From the NCBI GenBank assembly GCA_018968885.1, contig JAGWZK010000007.1, forward strand, positions 62,001-126,000: 64,000 nt of DNA. The letters are read 5' to 3'. This DNA comes from Planctomycetota bacterium (GTDB lineage Bacteria > Planctomycetota > Phycisphaerae > Phycisphaerales > UBA1924). Shown here piece after piece: positions 1 through 8,212 of the stretch. The position numbers were made by a program, and so were the translations under genes. Positions within the stretch are counted from its first letter, which is position 1. Each line of letters opens with the position of its first letter. Under the pieces are notes generated by a model. The model ran no database searches. It was given only the letters and a program-made list of their open reading frames with translations, and was not told where the DNA came from.

Positions 1-891
1 CTGCATCGCCATATACCCCTGCATCAAGAGGTCATACGCGCGATTCTCATCGGGAACCGTGCCACGCTCCAAAAGTGCCCGCACCAACTTGTTCAGGGCT
101 GACACATCAGTTGGCCTGCCAGCATAATCCGCCTCGGCCGCCGCGATCACACGATCCACCGTGTCCGCAGTTTTGACCACGCGATCCGCTTCTTCGAGTT
201 GCTTCTGCTTTTCCGCGTCGCGGATGTTGGCGCGGAAACCACCCGCCTGCCCGGTCTGATTGAATCCACCCTTGTTCATCGCCGATTGCGCTGAGAGATT
301 GCGGATCTTCACCGCCAATTCGGCATCCGAAGGGTCCACTTTCAAAGCGGCTTCCGCGCAGCGAATCGAGACATCAAACGCCCCCACCGCAGCGAATGCA
401 TCGCTCAGCTTCAGATAGATTTCCTTGCGTGGCCGCTTGTCTTTCTGATTGGCCACAAAAGCCCGCTCGGCAATCCACTTGGTTGGCTCGATGAAGCCAA
501 GCTTGCCGGAGAGTTCCGCCGCGCGAGTCGGCAGAATCGCGTCCCCGTCTGGACGCAGCATCCACTCCACCATCGCCATCAGAAAACGATCGACCTCGGC
601 CTTGCCACTGATCGGTGCCAGGGTTTCTTTCGACAGCCCCTTCTTGCTCTTGGGATCCGCCAGAAAATTCGCCATCGAACGTGCCAAACCCTGAATCGCG
701 GGCATGTTGGTGGGTTCGAAGCGCAGCCCACCCAGCCACAGCTGGATCGCATACTCGTAATTGGTCGTCTCGTGGACGGTCCGTGCCTTATCAAAGAACG
801 TCGCCGCCTTATCCGGCTGGGGTTGCCATGCCGGCTCGGATTCGGTGCTCTCTGCGCTCTGATCGGCTTTCTTCCAGGGGAACAGGGCCAA
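1..891 (-). CDS. TPR-like helical protein, C-terminus cut by window edge
   Basis: The frame is open from a TTG at 891 to the left edge, so 297 residues are visible and the C-terminus lies outside. I chose TTG because an AGGA purine tract ends 8 bases upstream and no ATG is near; the protein then starts MALFPWKK. After a Ser/Glu/Pro-rich linker it reads FFDKARTVHETTNYEYAI, an amphipathic two-helix pattern like a TPR. A second one near the middle (IYLKLSDAFAAVGAF, then CAEAALKVDPSDAELAVKI) carries the typical TPR 'A..A..L.P.' spacing. There is no signal peptide or membrane segment, so it is probably cytoplasmic and a scaffold. It diverges from def. The partner and function are unknown; the TPR assignment is inference. 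Confidence 0.75.
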   Translation of the reverse strand, partial: MALFPWKKADQSAESTESEPAWQPQPDKAATFFDKARTVHETTNYEYAIQLWLGGLRFEPTNMPAIQGLARSMANFLADPKSKKGLSKETLAPISGKAEVDRFLMAMVEWMLRPDGDAILPTRAAELSGKLGFIEPTKWIAERAFVANQKDKRPRKEIYLKLSDAFAAVGAFDVSIRCAEAALKVDPSDAELAVKIRNLSAQSAMNKGGFNQTGQAGGFRANIRDAEKQKQLEEADRVVKTADTVDRVIAAAEADYAGRPTDVSALNKLVRALLERGTVPDENRAYDLLMQGYMAMQ

Positions 892-1096
892 GGTCTTTAT
901 CCTTCCACAATCTACCAGGCGAGCTCACCCACGAGCCCGCCACCAACCCGAATCGGCCGCACGTCTGGCCGAGGGGATTCTACGGTGCAATCGGAATACT
1001 TGCCTTTCCGACAGGGGCCCGGCAATAGACCGGCACTTCGCGGCTGCCAACCACTTCCACGGCCAATCCGGATCGGCTGGGCCCCGCTTGGCCGCA

Positions 1097-1124
1097 CCCC
1101 ACTCACCGGGCCCCACTCACTAGG
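1097..1124. repeat. Two tandem copies of a 14-bp C-rich unit
   Basis: CCCCACTCACCGGG is followed immediately by CCCCACTCACTAGG and then a further CCCC. It lies in the 256-base divergent region between the TPR-like gene and def, 24 bases before the def start. The rest of that region shows no convincing promoter or RNA gene to me. The 14-base period is twice 7, like the heptamer arrays near 27.5 kb, but two copies prove little. Confidence 0.5.
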
Positions 1125-1147
1125 CCCCCCGGCGATACGATCAACGC

Positions 1148-1726
1148 GTGAGCCGCGTCGACACTGCACAACTTCGCATCACCACCTACCCAGCGGAGAT
1201 TCTCCGCCAGAAGGCGGCACCTATTGACCCTTCCGAAGAGGTCCGCGAAGTCGCCCAATCCATGCTCAAACTCATGGCCAAAGCCGAAGGAATCGGCCTG
1301 GCGGCACCCCAGGTCGGCCTCCCCTGGCGCCTCTTTGTCGTCAATATCCCTTCACCCTCCCCAGAAGACTCCTCTTTTGAACCCGGTGCCTACGAGGGGC
1401 TGCCCATCGCCACCGATGGTCCAAAGGTGTACATCAACCCTGTTCTGTCGGATGCAGGGGGGGATTTGGAGTCGTACGAGGAGGGGTGCCTGTCGCTTCC
1501 AGAGATTCAGGGAACGGTCCACCGCCCCTCCATCATCACCATCACGGCCATGGACGAAAACGGCAAGCCCTTTACCCACCGTGCAGGTGGGCTGCTCGCA
1601 CGGTGCTGGCAACACGAGACCGATCATTTGGATGGCATACTGATTCTGGACAAGATGACCCAGATGGCTCGATTGAAGAACCGCCGCGCCATTCGCGATC
1701 TGGAAAAAGAGGCAGGACTTCGCTAA
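1148..1726 (+). CDS. def: Peptide deformylase
   Basis: This enzyme removes the N-formyl group from the initiator methionine of new proteins, acting in the cytoplasm with a bound divalent metal. All three family motifs are present: GIGLAAPQV (residues 48-56), EGCLSLP with metal ligand Cys114, and QHETDHLDG with ligands His156 and His160 and catalytic Glu157. At 192 residues it has normal length. An acidic/proline-rich insertion (about residues 68-92) lies between motifs 1 and 2, as in some type I/III enzymes. The start is GTG. It is followed after 16 bases by fmt, the enzyme that adds the formyl group, which is the classic def-fmt pairing. Confidence 0.97.
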   Translation: MSRVDTAQLRITTYPAEILRQKAAPIDPSEEVREVAQSMLKLMAKAEGIGLAAPQVGLPWRLFVVNIPSPSPEDSSFEPGAYEGLPIATDGPKVYINPVLSDAGGDLESYEEGCLSLPEIQGTVHRPSIITITAMDENGKPFTHRAGGLLARCWQHETDHLDGILILDKMTQMARLKNRRAIRDLEKEAGLR

Positions 1727-1742
1727 GCCCGTTCGTGCACGG

Positions 1743-2738
1743 ATGCACTCCACACCCCGCAAACTCGATCTGGTCTTCTTTGGCGCTGGTGCCTTTGGTG
1801 TCCCCACGCTCGCACGTCTGCATCAGACCCATACCCTGCGCGCCATTATCACCCAGCCGGATCGCCCTGCTGGCCGAGGTGGCAAACTCACCCCCACACC
1901 CATCGCCGAGTGGGCAGCAGTCAACGCGCCGTCGCTGCCGATTCTCAAGCCAGAAAACGTCAATGAACCGGCAACCCTCGCCCAGGTTCGAGGATTTTCT
2001 GCAGACGCCTGGATCATCATCGCCTTTGGCCAGAAACTTTCGCAGCCGTTGCTCGCTGATCGCTTTGCCATCAATTTGCACGGTTCGATCCTGCCCCGTT
2101 GGCGCGGCGCAGCACCCGTCAACTGGGCCATACTCGCTGGCGATCCGATCGCCGGAAACTCCGTCATCACCCTCGCCGAGCGCATGGACGCGGGGCTCGT
2201 GCTGGGCACATCATCGCGAGTTGTCACACCTGACCTGACCGCTGGCGAATTGCACGACCTGTTGAGCGCAGACGGCCCGGCACTGGTCGCCCAAGTTCTC
2301 GCCGATCACGCCGCAGGGACGTTGCGTCCACAGATGCAGGACGAAACTCGCGTTACCAAGGCCCGCAAACTTTCCCGAGCTGACGGCTGGATCGATTTTA
2401 AGAAAACCGCGACCGAGTGTCGCAACTGGGTGCATGGCCTGACGCCCTGGCCAGGCGTGAAAGTGTCTATTGCACATCAGGAACTCAAAGTGCTGCGCGT
2501 GCACGCCAGCGAATTCAATCACGCCGCACAACCAGGCACGCTTCTCGATCCTGCCACCGGCCGAATCGCCTGCGGCAACTCCACCACGCTCGACTTGGTC
2601 GAAGTGCAACCGGCGGGAAAGAAGTCCATGCCCTGGTCCGCGTTTGCCAACGGCCGCACACTGACCGCGGACATGGTGGTTCATTCTGCACCAGACGCTC
2701 CCCCCCCAGCGAAGCCAGCCGAGAAAGCCGGCGCATGA
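1743..2738 (+). CDS. fmt: Methionyl-tRNA formyltransferase
   Basis: This enzyme transfers a formyl group from 10-formyl-tetrahydrofolate to Met-tRNA(fMet) for translation initiation. The N-terminal half is a Rossmann formyltransferase domain starting DLVFFGAGAFGVPTL. It contains INLHGSILPRWRGAAP, with the catalytic Asn111 and His113, and MDAG with Asp149, matching the Asn/His/Asp triad of the E. coli enzyme. The C-terminal part (from about residue 205) is the tRNA-binding barrel. Length (331 aa) is normal, with a proline/alanine tail. Its TGA overlaps the ATG of the next gene (ATGA), so the two are probably translationally coupled. Confidence 0.97.
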   Translation: MHSTPRKLDLVFFGAGAFGVPTLARLHQTHTLRAIITQPDRPAGRGGKLTPTPIAEWAAVNAPSLPILKPENVNEPATLAQVRGFSADAWIIIAFGQKLSQPLLADRFAINLHGSILPRWRGAAPVNWAILAGDPIAGNSVITLAERMDAGLVLGTSSRVVTPDLTAGELHDLLSADGPALVAQVLADHAAGTLRPQMQDETRVTKARKLSRADGWIDFKKTATECRNWVHGLTPWPGVKVSIAHQELKVLRVHASEFNHAAQPGTLLDPATGRIACGNSTTLDLVEVQPAGKKSMPWSAFANGRTLTADMVVHSAPDAPPPAKPAEKAGA

Positions 2739-3430
2739 AAGAGGGCCTCTTCCAGACACTGTGGGATCTGGTGGAGCGTGCCATCACGCCCAGTACCCCT
2801 CCGCCACACCCACCCCAAACCTCTCCCACCACGCCACCTCAGCGACCCCAGCCAACAGCTCGCCCCCTCACCGGCGCACAACTCGCGGCAACATCACACG
2901 CACCTCGTCGCTCTCAAGCGCCCGCTGCAAAGAAGCCCAAGCAACTCCGCCCCGTGCGTGTCGTCCCCACAGTCGCCATTCCAGATCTTCCCGCTTCACA
3001 CACTGCACAAGAGCACTACGACCACGTCGTGCGGCTCATGCTGGCCAAGTACAACATCAAGGTCCGCAAGTGGCGAAAGAGTTCCAGCGGTGTCGCCTAC
3101 GAACTTCTTTATCGCGACGGCACGATCAAGCGGCTCATCGAATCTCCGTATCCCAAGGGCCCGATGTCGATGGCGATTTTTCTGCATGAAATCGGCCACC
3201 ACGCCATCGGCTTCAACGTCTACAAACTCCGCTGCCTTGAGGAATATCACGCCTGGGCATTTTCCATCGCTGCGATGGAAGAGCACGGCTTGAATATCAC
3301 CGACAGCGTTCGTCGCCGCATGCACCGCTCGCTGCATTATGCCGTCGCCAAGGCCTCACGCCGGGGGCTGAAAACTCTCCCGGCAGAGTTGGTCCCATAC
3401 CTGCAGGATCTTCCTAAGAAAGCGGCGTAA
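2735..3430 (+). CDS. Small HExxH zincin-like protein coupled to fmt
   Basis: I start this gene at the ATG at 2735, which overlaps the fmt stop by 4 bases; the longer upstream frame is fmt's shadow. The product is 231 residues. Residues 20-70 are a low-complexity Pro/Thr/Gln linker. The C-terminal half has FLHEIGHHAIG (His151, Glu152, His155) and 18 residues later EEYHAW (169-174), which resembles the HExxH...E arrangement of gluzincin metallopeptidases. There is no signal peptide, so a cytoplasmic zinc protease or protease-like protein is inferred. It is co-transcribed with def and fmt, but a role in N-terminal processing is only a guess. I do not recognise the family by name. Confidence 0.8.
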   Translation: MKEGLFQTLWDLVERAITPSTPPPHPPQTSPTTPPQRPQPTARPLTGAQLAATSHAPRRSQAPAAKKPKQLRPVRVVPTVAIPDLPASHTAQEHYDHVVRLMLAKYNIKVRKWRKSSSGVAYELLYRDGTIKRLIESPYPKGPMSMAIFLHEIGHHAIGFNVYKLRCLEEYHAWAFSIAAMEEHGLNITDSVRRRMHRSLHYAVAKASRRGLKTLPAELVPYLQDLPKKAA

Positions 3431-3540
3431 CCCTGCGATTCGGGCAGGTGCGTGGTCATTGCCTCACCTACCCTCTCCTGGTGTCCGAATCCCCCTCACT
3501 TCTCCCTCCGTCCAAGCGCAGTGTGCTCACTGCCGCGCCG

Positions 3541-4551
3541 ATGTCTACAGGTGCTCCAGTCGAAGTCCTCGCCCCCGATCGCGCCACGCCATCCGAAGCC
3601 CAGGCCGAGCGCACCTGCACCACCGGCATCGCCGCCAGTCTGTGGGAAGCGACCAAGCCCGGCATCACGCGGCTCGTCACAATCACCGCTCTCACCGGCT
3701 TTGCCATCGGACCCCTCGTGCAAGCCCCCGCCGAGCGCGCCCCGTGGTTGCACACGCTCATCCTCGGCACCGCCTGCGCCATCGGCACCTACTGCTGCGC
3801 GGCCGGTGCCAATGCTCTCAATCAATGGGCCGAGCGTTCGCGCGATGCCCTCATGCCTCGCACTGCGGATCGACCGATTCCCTCCGGTCGACTCTCCGCT
3901 GCTTCCGTAGCCACTCTTGGCTGGGTGCTCACGCTCATCGGTGGCTGCGTGCTGTACTTCCTCACCGGCGCGGCGTCGGCCACAGTCGCGCTCTTGTGCA
4001 CGTTGGTCTACGTGCTTCTCTACACCCCCATGAAAACTCGCACGCCGTGGGCCACGCATGTCGGGGGCATTCCCGGAGCACTACCGCCACTCATCGGCTG
4101 GGCCGCGACGCAGCCGTCCGCCGGCTTCACATCACTCACGCAGTTTGGCGGCTGGGCCCTGTTTGCCATCATGTTCGCGTGGCAGATTCCCCACTTCCTC
4201 GCCATCGGTTGGATGTATCGCAACGACTACGCCGCGGGTGGGTATCAAACCCTCAGCGTGCGCGATCAGGATGGACGCGCCACTGCCAACTCGGCCACGC
4301 TCTGGACCATGCTGCTGGTGGTCGCGTCGCTGCTGCCGCTGGTAGCTCTCTACCCACTCGTCTCTTGGCCGTATGCGATCATCGCGATTGCATCCGGCAT
4401 CTGGTTCTTTTCGCTGGTTTGGAAGTTTGCGGCGACCCCGGATCGCCCTCACGCACGCAAGGTATTCTTTGGATCGATCATTCACATGCCGGTTTTGTTT
4501 GCCACGATCGTCGCCGAGGTCCTCATTCGGCGTCACCTCCTGCACCAATAA
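3541..4551 (+). CDS. cyoE: Protohaem IX farnesyltransferase (haem O synthase)
   Basis: This UbiA-superfamily membrane prenyltransferase converts haem b to haem O for haem-copper oxidases. The diagnostic stretch NALNQWAERSRDALMPRT followed by RPIPSGRLS carries the Asp-rich N-x-x-x-D-x-x-M-x-R-T-x-x-R-P site. A second cytoplasmic loop with YRNDYAAGGYQTLSVRD follows, with about eight to nine hydrophobic segments overall. The open frame extends upstream to a GTG at 3448, but that part is a poorly conserved Ser/Pro-rich leader. I prefer the ATG at 3541 (336 aa, still a little longer than the usual ~300). No oxidase subunit gene is adjacent, so its terminal oxidase must be elsewhere. Confidence 0.93.
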   Translation: MSTGAPVEVLAPDRATPSEAQAERTCTTGIAASLWEATKPGITRLVTITALTGFAIGPLVQAPAERAPWLHTLILGTACAIGTYCCAAGANALNQWAERSRDALMPRTADRPIPSGRLSAASVATLGWVLTLIGGCVLYFLTGAASATVALLCTLVYVLLYTPMKTRTPWATHVGGIPGALPPLIGWAATQPSAGFTSLTQFGGWALFAIMFAWQIPHFLAIGWMYRNDYAAGGYQTLSVRDQDGRATANSATLWTMLLVVASLLPLVALYPLVSWPYAIIAIASGIWFFSLVWKFAATPDRPHARKVFFGSIIHMPVLFATIVAEVLIRRHLLHQ

Positions 4552-4739
4552 CCATGGCTCGATGCGGGATCCCCAAAAAAAGTTTCTGGTTGGCTGAATT
4601 CATCGAACCCCACGCCCCCTTCTTCCCGAATACCATTTGTCTTCAGGGCGCGGTCGGTGCGCCATCGTTCAATCGAACATTCTCGGACTACGGGTTTTCC
4701 CCTTAAGTGGCCTGTACGTGTCGAGTGAGGAGTCAGAGA

Positions 4740-6581
4740 GTGAATAAGTTGCTTCGTTTCGCCCGCGCGTTTGCCAAACCGGAGATCGCCTGGACTGCCG
4801 CAATTGGCTCCGGAGCGATCGCGATTGCTGTGGCCACTGCAGGGATCCCCACCACCCTCGTCGATTTCTTCGGCAAGGGCTCCGCTCCTAACGAATTCGA
4901 TGAGATCCTGGTTGACGCTCAGTTGTGCTGGTTCTGTCACGGTGGTTATCCGGAACCTGCCGCCCCTCACGAGTCTTGGTCAGCGAGCATGATGGGGCAG
5001 GCAGCCCGCGATCCGGTTTTCTGGGCAGCGCTCGCAGTTGCCAATCAGGATGCCGACTTTGCTGGTGACTTCTGCTTGCGTTGCCACGTCCCCAACGGGT
5101 GGCTCAATGGCCGTAGCGAGCCGCCGGATGGTTCGCTCTTAGAAGGAAGCGACTTCGACGGCGTCTCCTGCATTGTCTGCCACCGAATGGTTGATCCTGT
5201 GTACACCCCCGGCCAAAGCCCGCCGGACGACTTGGACACGCTGAATGTGCTGGCCTTCCCACCCACGGAACCGGGCAACGCCAGCATCGTGCTGGATCGA
5301 CTCGACCGCCGCCGCGGACCACTGGTCCTCGACTCCGGCTTTACGTTCCACGAGTGGCGGTACTCTCCCTTTCACACCAAGGCCGAGCACTGCGGCACCT
5401 GCCACGATGTTTCCAACCCCGTCTTCAGTAAGCAACCCAACGGCGACTACATCATCAACCCCAACGGCTATGCCCACCCCACGGGCAACCGTCAGGACAT
5501 GTACCCGCTCGATCGCACGTACAGCGAGTGGACGCAGAGCGACTTTGCCGATGGCCCGATCGATATGACCGGCCGCTTCGGTGGCGACAATCCGCTGGTC
5601 TCCACCTGCCAGGATTGCCACATGCCCACCACCACGGGCTACGCGGCAAACCCAATCCTCGCCGACGAACGCACCCATCTGCCCCAGCACTTCTTCAATG
5701 GTGGCAACACCTGGGTGTTGCGAGCGGTTCGCAATCTATATCCTGACGAAACTACGTACCTCTCCGCACAGTCGGTTGCCGATTCCATCAATCGCGCCAA
5801 GGACATGCTCGCCAAGGCAGGTGACATGACCTTGTCCGTGCAGAATGGCTTGCTCAACGTCCGCATCACCAATCAAACGGGTCACAAGCTCCCCGGCGGC
5901 TATCACGAAGGCCGCCGCATGTGGATCAATGTGCAGTTCCTGGATGGTCAGGATCAGATCATCGCCGAGCGCGGCGCGTATGACATCCTCACCGCTGAGT
6001 TGACCACCGGCGACACCAAGGTGTACGAAGCCCACCACGGCCTGGACGCGTACATGGCCGCGCAAACGGGTAAGCCCGTGGGCGAATCCTTCCACCACGT
6101 CCTCAACAACAAGATTTACAAGGACAACCGCATCCCGCCCCGCGGCTTCACCAACGCCAACTTTGCCGCCATCAACGCCTCCCCTGTCGGCGCAACATAC
6201 GCCGACGGCCAGCACTGGGACGACACTAGTTACTCGCTCCCTGCGGGCGCGGTCAAGGCCCGTGTGAACGTCTACTACCAGACCACCAGCAAGGAGTACA
6301 TCGAGTTTCTCCGCGATATGAACACCACCAACACCGCTGGCCAGATCGCATATGACCAGTGGGCCCTGACCGGCAAGAGTGAACCGGCCCTTATGGATAC
6401 CGGGCTGATCAATCTCTGCGTCGCCGACTTCAACAACGACAGTGTGGTCGATTTCTTCGATTACCTCGACTTTGTTGCCGCCTTCTCCTCCAACGCTCCA
6501 GAAGCCGATTTCAACTCCGACACTGTGGTCGATTTCTTTGACTACCTCGACTTTGTCGCGGCTTTCAGCAGCGGCTGCTAA
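4740..6581 (+). CDS. Exported pentahaem cytochrome c with dockerin-like tail
   Basis: The start is GTG at 4740, because AGGAG lies 7 bases upstream; an upstream GTG at 4707 has no such site. A hydrophobic segment at residues 19-40 should export or anchor the protein. Five CxxCH haem motifs are visible: CWFCH (63-67), CLRCH (112-116), CIVCH (144-148), CGTCH (218-222) and CQDCH (290-294), in the arrangement of multihaem electron carriers. A beta-rich region follows (about 370-560). The C-terminus has two near-identical EF-hand/dockerin-like repeats, ADFNNDSVVDFFDYLDF and ADFNSDTVVDFFDYLDF, and ends SSGC. That tail type is known on secreted proteins of Phycisphaerae. The redox partner is unknown. 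A strong hairpin follows the gene. Confidence 0.88.
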   Translation: MNKLLRFARAFAKPEIAWTAAIGSGAIAIAVATAGIPTTLVDFFGKGSAPNEFDEILVDAQLCWFCHGGYPEPAAPHESWSASMMGQAARDPVFWAALAVANQDADFAGDFCLRCHVPNGWLNGRSEPPDGSLLEGSDFDGVSCIVCHRMVDPVYTPGQSPPDDLDTLNVLAFPPTEPGNASIVLDRLDRRRGPLVLDSGFTFHEWRYSPFHTKAEHCGTCHDVSNPVFSKQPNGDYIINPNGYAHPTGNRQDMYPLDRTYSEWTQSDFADGPIDMTGRFGGDNPLVSTCQDCHMPTTTGYAANPILADERTHLPQHFFNGGNTWVLRAVRNLYPDETTYLSAQSVADSINRAKDMLAKAGDMTLSVQNGLLNVRITNQTGHKLPGGYHEGRRMWINVQFLDGQDQIIAERGAYDILTAELTTGDTKVYEAHHGLDAYMAAQTGKPVGESFHHVLNNKIYKDNRIPPRGFTNANFAAINASPVGATYADGQHWDDTSYSLPAGAVKARVNVYYQTTSKEYIEFLRDMNTTNTAGQIAYDQWALTGKSEPALMDTGLINLCVADFNNDSVVDFFDYLDFVAAFSSNAPEADFNSDTVVDFFDYLDFVAAFSSGC

Positions 6582-6624
6582 AATCTGTCGGGGAATACCC
6601 TGATCGAACCGTGTCCAATCGCAC

Positions 6625-6658
6625 GCAAGCCGCCTCCTCGGGCGGCTTGCTGCCTTTT
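6625..6658 (+). terminator. Hairpin terminator after the pentahaem cytochrome
   Basis: There is a perfect 10-bp stem: GCAAGCCGCC (6625-6634), 6-base loop TCCTCG, GGCGGCTTGC (6641-6650). It is followed by TGCCTTTT, a short and imperfect T-tract. It lies 43 bases after the cytochrome stop. It also sits inside the longest reading frame of the next gene, which argues that the true sigma-factor start lies downstream of it. Confidence 0.8.
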
Positions 6659-6694
6659 GGTGGATTAAATCGGGTACCATGTGCGTCGGTTTCT

Positions 6695-7276
6695 TTGGAG
6701 CACGACCTGTCTGACCCAGCGCAAAACCTCCTTCCACGTGTCGCTCAAGGTGACGAGGTGGCGGTGCGCGAGTGCATTGACCGGTTCGGGGGTCTGATCT
6801 GGTCACTAGCTCGCCGCATGGTTCCACACGAGGCCGAAGACGCAGTGCAGGAGATCTTCGTGGAGCTTTGGCGCCACGCCGGACGCTTTGATCCTTCCGT
6901 CGCCTCTGAAACTGCTTTTGTGGCCATGATCGCGCGACGGCGTCTCATCGACAGGAGACGGCGGATCGAACGTCGCCCCGAAGCCAACACGTTACCGGAT
7001 GAACCGGCCGATCGCGATCAAGGGACTTCCCCGACCGTGGAAGTCTCCGACGAGGCCCGCCGCGCCGCCGCAGCTCTGAACCAGCTGAGCACTGAGCAGC
7101 AGCGGGTTCTGCGGCTGTCGATCTATCGGGGGCTTTCCCATGAAAGGATCGCCACGGTGACAGGGCTGCCCCTCGGAACCGTGAAGACCCACGCTCGACG
7201 TGGCCTCATGCGAATCCGCGACCTCCTACAAACCGAAACAGCGGATGGGGAAATTGGTCGGATGCCCTCTGGTTGA
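6695..7276 (+). CDS. ECF-type RNA polymerase sigma factor
   Basis: This is an extracytoplasmic-function sigma factor. Region 2 is visible as FGGLIWSLARRM and AEDAVQEIFVELWRHAGRF; region 4 is LSTEQQRVLRLSIYRG followed by the helix-turn-helix LSHERIATVTGLPLGTVKTH. The frame is open from a GTG at 6611, but a hairpin terminator lies at 6625-6658, so I chose the TTG at 6695 (193 aa). No clear ribosome site precedes it, so the start is uncertain. The next gene is an RskA-like membrane anti-sigma factor, which predicts signal-dependent release of this sigma factor. The regulon is unknown. Confidence 0.9.
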   Translation: MEHDLSDPAQNLLPRVAQGDEVAVRECIDRFGGLIWSLARRMVPHEAEDAVQEIFVELWRHAGRFDPSVASETAFVAMIARRRLIDRRRRIERRPEANTLPDEPADRDQGTSPTVEVSDEARRAAAALNQLSTEQQRVLRLSIYRGLSHERIATVTGLPLGTVKTHARRGLMRIRDLLQTETADGEIGRMPSG

Positions 7277-7349
7277 AATCGAATCTCTTGAGTCGAAAGG
7301 ATGATTCCTGCAGATCCACGTCAGATAGAAGGATGCCCAGTCAATCGCA

Positions 7350-8156
7350 ATGAACGAGTCGGATGACAACTTCGAATTCTCTGAGCTATCGCTGGAAGTG
7401 GCGGCAGCGGAGTTGTCTATCGCGCTGGCAGAGCTTGACTCGCAGCCCAGCATGCCGCAGACTCTGCGGAGCAAACTCGATCAGTTGGCGTCGGATCACA
7501 TCGCGGCAACGCGGGCGCGGCGGCAGGAAGCATCGGCCGACTCATATCGTTTCCAGAGCCCAGTTGCCGTTTCCGATGACCTCGCAGCCGCACCCTCGGC
7601 GACGACGCAGGGTGCTGGTGGACTGAATGGCTGGATTCCTCCAAAGGTGCTTCCCTTCGTACGCACCCTTTCGACACTGGCTGCTGCCGCGTGCATTCTC
7701 GTCGGCGTAGGGATCTTTTACTACTCCGTTTCGCAGTCTCCGATGGCTAAGCGAGATGCGCTGGCAGCGCGCGCTGGCAGCGCGGATGGAGTGGTGATAT
7801 GGTCTTGGACGGCATGGACCAAAGAGGCGGATGCAAGAGCAACGAGTGCCTCTGGCGATGTGGTGTGGGATACTTCAGAGCAAAGTGGCTACATGACCTT
7901 TGCTGGCCTGCCACCCATTGACGCTGATAGTGAGGTCTACCAACTGTGGATTATCGATGCCGACCGCCCTGGCGAACATCCTGTGGATGGTGGCACTTTC
8001 ACGGCTTCGGGCACATCACCTGTTATTGTTCCCTTCCACGCTCGCGTCAAGGTGGGTCGCCCCGCGGCGTTTGCCGTGACCATCGAGAAGCCCGGCGGTG
8101 CTGTAGTCTCTGATCAAAAGCGGAAACTGACCATCGCGGCGCCCCCTCGTTCCTGA
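7350..8156 (+). CDS. RskA-like membrane anti-sigma factor
   Basis: This 268-residue protein has one membrane helix (about residues 106-127, TLAAAACILVGVGIFYYSV). The N-terminal ~95 residues are cytoplasmic and would bind the sigma factor encoded 73 bases upstream. The outer C-terminal domain contains SGYMTFAGLPPIDADSEVYQ and LWIIDADRPGEHPVDGGTF, the signature of the anti-sigma-K factor (RskA) C-terminal domain. Known RskA proteins are degraded by regulated intramembrane proteolysis to free the sigma factor; I infer the same here. A helical segment at residues 10-30 replaces an obvious zinc-finger (HxxxCxxC) motif, which is absent. Confidence 0.88.
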   Translation: MNESDDNFEFSELSLEVAAAELSIALAELDSQPSMPQTLRSKLDQLASDHIAATRARRQEASADSYRFQSPVAVSDDLAAAPSATTQGAGGLNGWIPPKVLPFVRTLSTLAAAACILVGVGIFYYSVSQSPMAKRDALAARAGSADGVVIWSWTAWTKEADARATSASGDVVWDTSEQSGYMTFAGLPPIDADSEVYQLWIIDADRPGEHPVDGGTFTASGTSPVIVPFHARVKVGRPAAFAVTIEKPGGAVVSDQKRKLTIAAPPRS

Positions 8157-8212
8157 GTGCTTCCTTCTTTTCGAGGCAGTGGCGACAGGATTTCAGAACT
8201 ATCATCGTCGAC

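Noticed and set aside
3459-4706. 415-residue plus-strand open frame overlapping cyoE
   Set aside because: Translation is Arg/His/Ser-rich nonsense in another frame of the cyoE prenyltransferase, whose motifs are unambiguous.
6611-6694. Upstream start of the ECF sigma gene at GTG 6611
   Set aside because: A perfect 10-bp hairpin terminator lies within it (6625-6658), and the residues are not sigma-like.
5736-6827. 363-residue minus-strand open frame across the cytochrome end and sigma factor start
   Set aside because: It is antisense to the dockerin-like repeats and crosses a terminator; no domain is recognisable.
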